This document shows positions 29,601 to 36,697 of a stretch of DNA of 64,000 bases, in pieces. The notes under the pieces were generated by a model that saw only the letters and a program-made list of their open reading frames with translations, was not told the DNA's origin and did not search any database. Each line of letters starts with the position of its first letter. Positions within the stretch are counted from its first letter, which is position 1. A program made the translations under genes and the position numbers. The stretch lies in the NCBI RefSeq assembly GCF_000252165.1, contig NZ_BAET01000006.1:62001-126000 (forward strand), read 5' to 3'. The stretch comes from Glaciecola punicea ACAM 611. GTDB lineage: Bacteria; Pseudomonadota; Gammaproteobacteria; Enterobacterales; Alteromonadaceae.

Positions 29601-30111
29601 ATGCAGTATTCGCGTAGACTCTAAAGTGAAAGTAGGTTCGTGCTTTAGTATTGAGTTTGCCAGTGTTGCGCCCCCTGAAGAACGAAAGGTAATGCCAAGC
29701 CCGATTAATTCTATTTTTAGCAAGCTAAGAATACTGTGTATTGACGATCAGCAAGAAAACCTTGATGCCATGAAAACAGTTCTGGAGAAATGGGGGATTG
29801 AAGTAGGCCTTGCGCAGTCTTACAAAGAATCTATTGAGGTCGCAAATACCCTTAAGCCGCATATTTTGCTGGTAGATTATCAGTTAGGCAAAGGCGCTGA
29901 TGGCTTAGAAATAATAGATTTGTTGCGTACGCAGCTTAATATGATTATGCCTGCATGTTTAGTGACTGCGCAAAAGAGTGATGACTTGCTCAAGCTTTGC
30001 AGCGATCAGGGAGTAAACTACTTATCGAAGCCACTGAAACCCGCAAAACTACGAGCGCTTATTCAAAGCATGGCGAAATTTATACAAAACGTGGATGTTA
30101 CCCAGGAGTGA
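26665..30111 (+). CDS. crbS: CrbS-type hybrid sensor kinase with SLC5 transporter domain
   Basis: Membrane sensor kinase of 1148 residues. An N-terminal sodium:solute symporter (SLC5) domain of about 13 helices (about 1-490) is followed by a STAC-like linker (about 510-570), a PAS domain (about 625-740, LENIDQGISVIDKNLKLIAWN), HisKA with H795 in FLALASHDVLQPL, HATPase_c (NLVSNAVKYT, DTGIGI, GMGLGLSVV) and a receiver domain with D1071 in LLVDYQLGKG. This is the architecture of CrbS (MxtR), which with CrbR activates acs during the acetate switch in Vibrio and Pseudomonas. AGGAAG precedes the ATG. Its stop is 5 nt from the end of the convergent crbR gene. Sensing of acetate or flux is inferred from the family. 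Confidence 0.9.
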   Translation: MSFAWLALAIAYLMLLFWVAKWGDTNSPAARWLTSHPLVYCLALGIYCTAWTFFGAVGQSSKQQWMYLPILLGPAIVYLVFYRFIYKLTHVSKKQHISTIADFISSRYGKRQVIALLVTIIALLAAIPYIALQLQAIGSTFRLITKQEDTALMIILSTSFIAVFAMYFGTRNTDVTQYRRGLILAISFESCFKLFALVLIAIVGYSYWESTSGETLLHEYTQPNALRAFASFDFWMQTLMAAAAVICLPRQFHVAVIDNLKISHLRTARWFFPAYLVLIALTIPVIAAAGKAIFAEQGLGGDNYVMGIAMVSDSILLQVIVFLGGLSAATAMIIVATLTLSTMITNDLVLPKLMDKETYAGVNRVKRIKSIRRFIIFGILCLAFVYQQYMANQASLASIGLLAFSLVIQLLPAIVGGLYWHRAHAHGVYAGLIAGFLVWLMFLFIPLLTPNGSDYLSGYQTHLLSQGALYSLLTNIIFFIGFSLFAKPSLNDRIQAKLFVEPSSLGNQYSENKIVEVSVADLKTLIARFTGKRRCEQLFEAYERQSLNKSGLHNKVDEALLAFCERALGGAVGSSSARALIESLVRGKSLDITDVVNFFDDTAQAMQFNMSALLASLENIDQGISVIDKNLKLIAWNKRYTNLFNYPDHLMNIGTPIELLVRHNRLRANFDSSDIEAQIDSRMRLLRDAAPHKFRRTQDNGHVIEMVGNPLPGGGFVISYHDITGYIETQEALKKSNVNLAARVEKRTEEVHSINAELRLEIERRNHLEKSLIRAKKEAEDANESKTRFLALASHDVLQPLNAAKLYLAALQENKFDNDTGDILAKLNDSVVSSETIISTILDISRFDQGQLKPFIETVDIAATITPIINEMSMKAKEKGLELRYKAVECWVSADKTSLYRIIQNLVSNAVKYTQKGKVLLTVRKRGSKVLIQVRDTGIGISKLQQAAIFGDFYRVENTQEQGMGLGLSVVKRLSQQLKCSIRVDSKVKVGSCFSIEFASVAPPEERKVMPSPINSIFSKLRILCIDDQQENLDAMKTVLEKWGIEVGLAQSYKESIEVANTLKPHILLVDYQLGKGADGLEIIDLLRTQLNMIMPACLVTAQKSDDLLKLCSDQGVNYLSKPLKPAKLRALIQSMAKFIQNVDVTQE

Positions 30112-30116
30112 CATTT

Positions 30117-30767
30117 TTAATACTCGTTTACGGGCGGCTCTAACTGCAGCCCTGTTGCAATTAATACCCCTTGAGTGCGATTGTTTATACCTAGCTTACG
30201 GAAAATGACGGTGACGTGGGCTTTTACAGTCGCCTCAGCAATACCTAAGTTGTAGCCAATTTGCTTATTGAGCAGCCCGTCTTTCATGTAACACAGCACT
30301 TTGTATTGCGACGGCGTGAGACTGGCTACATCTTCAGCAAGTTTACTGAAGTTTTTGTCTACGTCTTTTATTTTCAGGCGCACAGACTCTGGCAGCCATA
30401 CATCACCTTCAAGCATTGTGCTTATTGCCTCATTTATGCTGCTAGCGCTAGCCGTTTTAGGGATAAAACCAATTGCGCCTAAGGCTATAATTTTAGAGAT
30501 GAGGCTGGCATCTTCAGTGCCCGATATAACCGCTATAGGCAAATCTGAAAATTGCTTTTGAATATGTAAAAATCCAAATAAATCGCTGCTGCCTGGCATA
30601 TGTAAATCTAATAAAAGCAGGTCTACCTCATTTTCTTGCAATGTAGATACGGTGCTGTTTACATCGTTAGTTTCTAAAATGTTAAGGTCGGTAAAGGACA
30701 GATTTAAAGCGCCTTTTAAGGCGTCTCTGTATAACGGGTGATCGTCTGCAATTAGGAGGGTGATCAT
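30117..30767 (-). CDS. crbR: CrbR-type LuxR-family response regulator
   Basis: Two-component regulator of 216 residues. The receiver domain has acidic residues in IADDHPLYR and phospho-acceptor D54 in DLLLLDLHMPG, followed by the Thr/Ser switch region IAVISGTEDA and Lys in IPKTAS. The C-terminal LuxR-type helix-turn-helix reads LTPSQYKVLCYMKDGL then IAEATVKAHVTVIFRKLG. In CrbS/CrbR systems this protein activates acs, which lies immediately upstream on the same strand, past a terminator. GGAAG precedes the ATG at six bases. The gene is convergent with crbS. Confidence 0.9.
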   Translation of the reverse strand: MITLLIADDHPLYRDALKGALNLSFTDLNILETNDVNSTVSTLQENEVDLLLLDLHMPGSSDLFGFLHIQKQFSDLPIAVISGTEDASLISKIIALGAIGFIPKTASASSINEAISTMLEGDVWLPESVRLKIKDVDKNFSKLAEDVASLTPSQYKVLCYMKDGLLNKQIGYNLGIAEATVKAHVTVIFRKLGINNRTQGVLIATGLQLEPPVNEY

Positions 30768-30839
30768 AAGGCTTCCGTGTTTGTTAATCTACTTCAAGTA
30801 GTTTAACAATTTATTAACCAATCGCAACGACTGAATGAA

Positions 30840-30873
30840 TAAAATAGTGAGGTAAACGTGCGTTCACCTCACT
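30840..30873 (-). terminator. acs terminator
   Basis: AGTGAGGT (30846-30853) and ACCTCACT (30866-30873) form a perfect 8-bp stem. On the minus strand it is followed by ATTTTATT. It lies about 20 nt past the acs stop codon and separates acs from crbR. Confidence 0.65.
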
Positions 30874-30892
30874 TCACGGCCTTTGTGACTAA

Positions 30893-32836
30893 TTATCGGT
30901 TAAGTCGTTTGTCTATCAAGGAATCAACGACGCTAGGATCAGCTAGGGTAGATGTATCGCCTAGTTGATCATGCTCATTTGCTGCAATTTTTCGTAAAAT
31001 ACGCCGCATAATTTTACCTGAACGCGTTTTCGGTAGGCCTGTTGTCCATTGAATTAAGTCAGGCGTTGCAATAGGCGACAGTTCTTTTCTGACCCACTTT
31101 TTCACATCAGCGGTTAATTCGTCGGTAATTACGGTGCCTTCAATTGGGGATATATACACGTATATGCCTTGGCCCTTAATATCATGCGGGAAACCGACTA
31201 CCGCCGCTTCTGCGATATTCTTATGCGACACCAATGCGCTTTCAATTTCAGCGGTACCTAGGCGATGACCCGACACATTCAGTACATCATCCACACGCCC
31301 TGTTATCCAATAATAACCGTCTTCGTCTCTGCGCGCGCCATCGCCCGTAAAGTATACGTTCGGGTATGCGCTAAAGTAGGTTTCAATAAAGCGTTTGTGA
31401 TCGCCATAAACCGTTCTGGCTTGACTTGGCCAGCTGTCTTTTATGATTAAATTACCCTCTCCAATACCTTGGATTTCATTACCTTCGGGGTCAACTAGCG
31501 CTGGCTGTACACCAAAGAATGGGCGTGTTGCTGAACCAGGCTTTAACATTGTTGATGTTGGCATTGGGAAAATCATCATGCCCCCAGTTTCAGTTTGCCA
31601 CCACGAATCTACTATTGGGCAGCGCTCTTCACCAATAAGCTTGTAGTACCATTCCCACGCTTCTGGATTAATAGGCTCGCCTACCGAACCAAGAATACGC
31701 AGCGACGATAAATCACAGCCTTCTACTGGCTTTTCACCATGGGCCATCAGTGCCCGAATTGCGGTTGGCGCTGTGTAAAGGCTGTTCACTTTATATTTTT
31801 CAACGATTTGGGCAATGCGACGTACGTCTGGATACGTGGGTACGCCTTCAAAGAATACCTGCGAAGCGCCATTTGCCAAAGGACCATACGCCATATAACT
31901 ATGACCTGTGATCCAGCCTACGTCGGCAGTACACCAATAAATGTCGTTGGGCTTATAATCAAAAGCATAGCGAAACGTTAGTGATGTGTATAACAAGTAA
32001 CCGCCTGTGGTGTGCAAAACACCTTTAGGTTGACCTGTAGAACCCGATGTATATAAAATAAATAGCGGGTCTTCAGCGTTCATGACTTCTGGCTCGCACT
32101 GCGCGCTACAGTCATCCACTAATTCATGCCACCAAACGTCAATGTTATTATTAAAAGAGACGTCGCCACCGGTAAGCTGAAGCGTTAACACTGCGCTTAT
32201 CGAGGGGCAAGCGCCATTTGCAATGGCTTCGTCTACGTTTGATTTCAGCACAACGCAGCGCCCTGCTCTGCGCCCTTCATCGGCGGTTATGACTACTTTA
32301 GCTTGGCTGTTATTAATTCTGTCAGCGATTGCATTTGGCGAAAAACCACCAAAGATAACAGAATGAACTGCGCCTATTCTGGCACATGCTAGCATGGCGT
32401 AAGCAGCGTGAGGCGTCATGGGCATATAAATCGCAACACTGTCACCTTTTTCAACGCCTAACTTTTTAAGACCGTTGGCAAGCTTACACACTTCATAGTG
32501 AAGCTGTTGATAAGTGATTTGTTCTGAACTGTCTGGTGAGTCGCCTTCCCAAAAGATGGCCACTTTTTTAGCCTTATCTTTTAAATGCCTGTCTATACAG
32601 TTGTAGCTTGCGTTAAGCTGGCCATCTTCAAACCATTTAATCTGGCAGCTGTCGGAGGAGAAGTTGGTATTTTTAATGATTGTGGGGGTTTTAATCCAAT
32701 CAAGCTCATCAAGATGTGTAGCCCAAAATGCATCAGGGTCACTCACCGAAGCTGCATACATTTCTTTATAATCGGCGTCGCTGAAATGCGGGCCTTGGGT
32801 TAAAGAAGCGGGTACTGGGTATTGTTTAACACTCAT
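30893..32836 (-). CDS. acs: Acetyl-CoA synthetase (AMP-forming)
   Basis: Converts acetate, ATP and CoA to acetyl-CoA through an acetyl-AMP intermediate. The 647-residue protein has the standard length and motifs: phosphate-binding [20 protein letters not shown] (A3), [15 protein letters not shown], the Trp-rich pocket [13 protein letters not shown], and the C-terminal catalytic lysine K608 in [12 protein letters not shown], the conserved site of regulatory acetylation in this family. GGAGA precedes the ATG. A candidate CrbR element lies 67 nt upstream of the start, and a terminator follows. The nearby crbS, crbR and actP genes form the acetate-scavenging cluster. Confidence 0.96.
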   Translation of the reverse strand: MSVKQYPVPASLTQGPHFSDADYKEMYAASVSDPDAFWATHLDELDWIKTPTIIKNTNFSSDSCQIKWFEDGQLNASYNCIDRHLKDKAKKVAIFWEGDSPDSSEQITYQQLHYEVCKLANGLKKLGVEKGDSVAIYMPMTPHAAYAMLACARIGAVHSVIFGGFSPNAIADRINNSQAKVVITADEGRRAGRCVVLKSNVDEAIANGACPSISAVLTLQLTGGDVSFNNNIDVWWHELVDDCSAQCEPEVMNAEDPLFILYTSGSTGQPKGVLHTTGGYLLYTSLTFRYAFDYKPNDIYWCTADVGWITGHSYMAYGPLANGASQVFFEGVPTYPDVRRIAQIVEKYKVNSLYTAPTAIRALMAHGEKPVEGCDLSSLRILGSVGEPINPEAWEWYYKLIGEERCPIVDSWWQTETGGMMIFPMPTSTMLKPGSATRPFFGVQPALVDPEGNEIQGIGEGNLIIKDSWPSQARTVYGDHKRFIETYFSAYPNVYFTGDGARRDEDGYYWITGRVDDVLNVSGHRLGTAEIESALVSHKNIAEAAVVGFPHDIKGQGIYVYISPIEGTVITDELTADVKKWVRKELSPIATPDLIQWTTGLPKTRSGKIMRRILRKIAANEHDQLGDTSTLADPSVVDSLIDKRLNR

Positions 32837-32902
32837 GGTTTTGTCTCCGTTGATCGGGTAATAAGTCCTTGCTTACAATAGTCTAATTCGTGTATATAAA
32901 AA

Positions 32903-32915
32903 TAGTACTTTGGTA
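32903..32915 (-). promoter_or_regulatory. Candidate CrbR-type site upstream of acs
   Basis: On the minus strand this reads TACCAAAGTACTA, 67 nt before the acs start codon. It matches elements found upstream of crbS and of the acetyl-CoA transferase/GNAT operon. The assignment to CrbR is inference. Confidence 0.45.
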
Positions 32916-32996
32916 GTAATTGTTAAGACGTCAGACCAATGTAAGGCTCGTACTTTTTTCGATTGGCGCTTGTATTGTTGATAGCGAGTACCTAAT

Positions 32997-33024
32997 AAAA
33001 AAGGGCGCACAAGCACCCTTTTTT
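32997..33024 (-). terminator. actP terminator
   Basis: AAAAAAGGG (32997-33005) and CCCTTTTTT (33016-33024) form a strong stem with an inner GC extension. On the minus strand it ends in CCCTTTTTTATTAGG, a typical intrinsic terminator, starting 37 nt past the actP stop codon. It isolates actP from acs transcription. Confidence 0.8.
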
Positions 33025-33060
33025 CTACACTAGGTAGGACAAAACGAACATCGTTTTACA

Positions 33061-34677
33061 TTACTTACCGTGTGCTTTAGCCATAAACTCGTCGAGTTCA
33101 CCACAGTCGTTGGTCATTAAACTTACCACTATAGTGACCACAACAGCAAGCGGCATAGAGTAAAGCGCTGGGTTAATAAGTACGTCTAAGCCTATTATTG
33201 AATCGACACCGAAGAAGCGGGCGAATGTAAATAATAAAGACGTAACCAAACCTGTTGCCATACCAATAATAACTGCTTGACTAGTAAGCTTGCGCCACCA
33301 TACGGCAAATACTAAAGCTGGTGCAAAGGTACTAGCGGCTATACCAAAACACATACCTACAAGCATTGCTACGTTTTGGTCTTTAAGCCAAACAGACATG
33401 CCAATAGCAATTAGGGCTAAACAACCAGCGCCTATTTTAGCAAAACGTAGCTGCTGTTCGTCAGTACTGTCAGGCCTCAAAATACCTTTATACAAATCAT
33501 GTGAAAGACTTGTGGTAGCTGAAATTAGCAGGCCAGCAGAAGTAGACAGCATCGCCGCCATAGCACCTGCCGCAATAACACCCAAAAGCACTTGTCCGCC
33601 CATCATGTCGCCTAACATAGGCATGGTCATGTTGGTAGCAACGCCGCGCTTACCTTCTGCAAGTAAAGCAACTAACTGAGGATAAAGACCGTACATAGCG
33701 ATTAAGCCAACAAAGAAAACCGCCGCGTAGAAAATCGCTAAACCCCATATAGTAATTTCAGCTGATTTACGCGCTTCTTTTGCACTTGAAACCGTGTAAA
33801 AGCGGATTAGGATGTGTGGTAAACCTAGCACACCAAAGAACAACGCAATAACCAAACTTGCATTATCAGCAAGGCTTCTCAAGCCAACACCAGGCGTTAC
33901 TGCGCTAGCGGCGGCGGGCATTAATTCGCGTACTGCCGTTATTGCTTCACCAGGAGCAGCATTTGCCATACTGGCAGTAAGCGCGACTGCTTCAGGGTTA
34001 GCCGCTGCTAACAAAGGGGGCACCATTTCATTGGCCGCTGTAATAACACCAACAGGGTTACCAGCAAATATTGAAACAATACCAAACACTAACAAGAATA
34101 ATAACGCGCCGAACAAGATCGCGCCTTGAATCGCTTGGTTATAAGACGTACCTTTCATACCGCCTAAAATAACAAATACACCCATTAGCGTACCAGTAAC
34201 CATCACCGTTGGTAAGTAGCTCCAGCCCAACAATAGACCAAACAAATGACCAGCACCTACAATTTGTGGAATTAAGTACATAACACACAGCGCTAAAGTA
34301 GACACCATGGCGATAGTACGAATACCTTTCTCTTTACCTTTAAAACGGGCATTGAGTAAGTCGGCAACCGTATACTTTCCCACGTTTTTGAGCGGGCTAG
34401 CGATAAGCAGCAAAACAACAATCCAAGCGGCAAAGAAACCCAGTGCAAGCCACCAGCCGTCTACGCCCATAAGCGCAACCGCACCTGCCACACCTAAAAA
34501 ACTAGCAGCACTTGCGTAATCTCCCAGCATAGCCCAGCCGTTTACGCGAGGTGAAATACCGCCACCCGCCACATAAAAGTTAGCAGTTGAACTGGTAGAA
34601 CGACGATGGTAAAAACTGATAAAAAGTGACAGCGCAATACCTAACATTACAATGCTTAACGCAACTATATTTTCCAT
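33061..34677 (-). CDS. actP: Cation/acetate symporter
   Basis: Inner-membrane SLC5-family carrier of 538 residues with about 13 hydrophobic helices. It opens with the periplasmic/TM1 region followed by FYVAGGGISPRVNGWAMLGD and the symporter core ASAASFLGVAGAVALMG. The family stretch GGMKGTSYNQAIQGAILF lies near residue 180, and MLSTSAGLLISATTSLSHDL in the later helices holds the Na-site serines. It overlaps the end of the small-subunit gene in a TAATG stop-start. Together with Acs it forms the acetate uptake and activation route. It also resembles the sensor half of CrbS. Confidence 0.9.
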   Translation of the reverse strand: MENIVALSIVMLGIALSLFISFYHRRSTSSTANFYVAGGGISPRVNGWAMLGDYASAASFLGVAGAVALMGVDGWWLALGFFAAWIVVLLLIASPLKNVGKYTVADLLNARFKGKEKGIRTIAMVSTLALCVMYLIPQIVGAGHLFGLLLGWSYLPTVMVTGTLMGVFVILGGMKGTSYNQAIQGAILFGALLFLLVFGIVSIFAGNPVGVITAANEMVPPLLAAANPEAVALTASMANAAPGEAITAVRELMPAAASAVTPGVGLRSLADNASLVIALFFGVLGLPHILIRFYTVSSAKEARKSAEITIWGLAIFYAAVFFVGLIAMYGLYPQLVALLAEGKRGVATNMTMPMLGDMMGGQVLLGVIAAGAMAAMLSTSAGLLISATTSLSHDLYKGILRPDSTDEQQLRFAKIGAGCLALIAIGMSVWLKDQNVAMLVGMCFGIAASTFAPALVFAVWWRKLTSQAVIIGMATGLVTSLLFTFARFFGVDSIIGLDVLINPALYSMPLAVVVTIVVSLMTNDCGELDEFMAKAHGK

Positions 34678-34895
34678 TATTTAGAATCCTCTTCACTCAT
34701 CTTTTTGAGGTATAAACGGGTAATAATTACGCCCGTTACAATGATCAGCAAACCACCCCAAATAGCTAAAGGTAATCCTGCAATTGGTATTGCCGCGATG
34801 TCTTTAAATGCTGCAGACGTCATTAACGCAACACCAAAATATAGAACCGTATAAATTGATAACGCAATGGCTGCAAACTTAGTTTTCCTATCCAT
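34677..34895 (-). CDS. Small membrane subunit of the acetate symporter (DUF4212/DUF485-like)
   Basis: Short protein of 72 residues with two membrane helices (about 8-28 and 40-62) and a charged C-terminus (RLYLKKMSEEDSK). Small two-helix proteins of the DUF4212 or DUF485 type are usually encoded directly before SLC5 acetate or solute symporters, as here, with a one-base overlap to actP. Which family it belongs to cannot be decided by eye. GGGGGC precedes the ATG. Its leader contains an 11-bp hairpin about 90 nt upstream. Confidence 0.75.
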   Translation of the reverse strand: MDRKTKFAAIALSIYTVLYFGVALMTSAAFKDIAAIPIAGLPLAIWGGLLIIVTGVIITRLYLKKMSEEDSK

Positions 34896-35235
34896 AATGA
34901 AGCCCCCGTAGGTTTTTAAAAGTTTTATTTGACATATTATTCCTCAATATTTTTTTATAAATGGAACCGGACATGTATATTTTTAAAATCTGCTGTAACG
35001 GTGTGCCCATTCGACTACAGCAGATTATTTTTTTGATTCATTCAGTTATTAGCAACACAGCTTCATATCTTAATGTGTCTTAAACGTTAATTTTGTAAAT
35101 AATGTGTTATCTAAAAATAACAAGAAACTAGCATTTATAACAATAAAGAATCGCACATTGCCACTAAAGTCTGATGATAATGGCTATGCTCTAATAAGGT
35201 AAGCATAAGGCCCGTCTTCACCAGAACACTCGCTA
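34896..35235. other. Intergenic region upstream of the actP operon
   Basis: A 340-nt AT-rich gap after the porin gene and before the symporter operon, both minus strand. It holds one strong hairpin (34987-35034, listed separately) and otherwise AT-rich sequence in which the actP promoter must lie. The 13-bp element found at acs and crbS was not seen here. Confidence 0.5.
34987..35034. terminator. Strong 11-bp hairpin with T-run
   Basis: AATCTGCTGTA (34987-34997) pairs perfectly with TACAGCAGATT (35016-35026). ATTTTTTT follows on the plus strand, and TTTTAAAA follows on the minus strand. It sits 200 nt past the porin gene and about 90 nt before the actP small-subunit start, so it may terminate porin transcripts, attenuate the actP operon, or end an unseen plus-strand transcript. 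Confidence 0.6.
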
Positions 35236-36405
35236 TTAAAATGCATACTTCATTGAAAACTGAAGGCGGTTCATATCACCGTCAGCGCCTGACTCTATCT
35301 CACGTTTAGCCAATGCGTACTCAGCGCCAACGGTTATTTTAGCTGTTGGCTGATAGAATAAATTCAAGCGCATGCTTTGAGTCTTAGCTGTGACACTTTC
35401 TCCTGTTAACACCACGTTGTTGTCGGCGCTAAACGCTGAGTAAATAATGTTAGATCTGAATTCATCATTCCAAACATGGCGATAAGCAACAGCAAATGCA
35501 CTTGAATCAATGGTTTCTATTTCTCCATTTGCGGTTAATACACCGCCGTTGGCTGCATTTATTGCCGAGTAGCGGCCTAAACCGGCGCCGCTGTTAACCG
35601 AAATACGGATGTCGTTTTGCGCGCCAACACCTATTTTACTGGTGACACTAAGACCATAAGAGGCTTGTGTAGTGTCAATGTCAGCGCCATTGTCATAGGC
35701 CAACTGACGCGCTAAACCAGCTACTTTCACATAACCCCAGTCAGCGGTATGAGTATATCTGACCACAAAATCAGGAATGGCGCCGTCATCGGCCACAATA
35801 CGACCACCGCCGCCAAAGGGCGTGATTGTACTTTCAGAGTTTTCTACTGCAAAATCCCAGCTTCCAGCAGTATACCTAAGCTGTGTTTGACGATTGAATA
35901 TTGTGCCGTCAGTGCTACCGATAAAATCGACAGACTCTGGTAGCGCGCCGGTGTCCATAAAGGTTGACCATGTTTGGCCTACTAAAAAGCCTTTATACTT
36001 AATAAACGCGTGTCTTATCCGTGGAACATAAGAATTGCTAACGCGCTCGTCCCCACCACCCGTTGCTAACATGTCAAATTCTAAAACACCTGTTATAGAA
36101 TCACCTTCGTCGGTAGGCGTGTTAGTGGTGAAGCGAAAACGACTCTGTCTGATATGCGCATCAAACTGTGTGCTTTCCTTATCTTTGCCCACTGGTGTAA
36201 GCGAAGGTATATAAAAATCTCTGCCAAGGTTGCCTGAACCAAGCGACCCGTCTGAATAATTACTGAATATAGCATCGGCTTTTATATAACCGCTAAACTT
36301 AACGCTAGTATCGCCCAAAGTCGCGCTTGCTGCACTTGCAGTGCTACAAAGGCCTAAAGTACCTAGCGCAATTAAAGTGGCAGAACATAATTTTGTTAAT
36401 TTCAT
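35236..36405 (-). CDS. DcaP-like outer-membrane porin
   Basis: Predicted trimeric-porin-like barrel of 389 residues. It has a signal peptide (MKLTKLC to STASAAS), the typical first strand VKFSGYIKADAIFSNYSDG, QFDAHIRQSRFRF, and ARHAF/GQTWSTFMD-type strands (IRHAFIKYKGFLVGQTWSTF) seen in DcaP and related dicarboxylate porins. It ends in NRLQFSMKYAF with the C-terminal Phe. I chose the ATG at 36405 because GGGAT precedes it and a signal peptide follows directly; the frame extends 16 codons upstream. Its position next to actP suggests uptake of acetate or other organic acids, by context only. Confidence 0.82.
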   Translation of the reverse strand: MKLTKLCSATLIALGTLGLCSTASAASATLGDTSVKFSGYIKADAIFSNYSDGSLGSGNLGRDFYIPSLTPVGKDKESTQFDAHIRQSRFRFTTNTPTDEGDSITGVLEFDMLATGGGDERVSNSYVPRIRHAFIKYKGFLVGQTWSTFMDTGALPESVDFIGSTDGTIFNRQTQLRYTAGSWDFAVENSESTITPFGGGGRIVADDGAIPDFVVRYTHTADWGYVKVAGLARQLAYDNGADIDTTQASYGLSVTSKIGVGAQNDIRISVNSGAGLGRYSAINAANGGVLTANGEIETIDSSAFAVAYRHVWNDEFRSNIIYSAFSADNNVVLTGESVTAKTQSMRLNLFYQPTAKITVGAEYALAKREIESGADGDMNRLQFSMKYAF

Positions 36406-36632
36406 TATAAGATCCCGTAGTTTGTTAACATTGTGTACATATTTAATTAACACGGAGTATTCACGATAATCAGCCTAGTTGAAATACGCCAATGGTCTGT
36501 AAGACTGAAGTCGTACTTGCGACTTTTAAAATATGAGATTACCGGCTAGTTCGAAAAAACCTTGCTTAGCTTTCATTATTTTCTACTTGTATTTTAAAAT
36601 AATTAATATTCTGACTTGCAAATATACATGCA

Positions 36633-36651
36633 AATGAGTACTATTCTCGTT
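36633..36651. promoter_or_regulatory. Fur-box-like site upstream of FecA-like receptor
   Basis: AATGAGTACTATTCTCGTT matches 13 of the 16 fixed positions of the gammaproteobacterial Fur pattern AATGANAATNATTNTCATT, and 6 of 9 base pairs are symmetric. It ends 46 nt before the start codon of the FecA-like receptor, where a repressor would block transcription. Confidence 0.6.
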
Positions 36652-36697
36652 TACAAAAATGACTCTCCCACGTATTACGCCACCGACAAGGATCAAA

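Noticed and set aside
33290-34519. Several plus-strand frames rich in Ala, Pro and Thr across actP
   Set aside because: They are complements of the membrane protein coding sequence, with no ribosome binding sites or domains.
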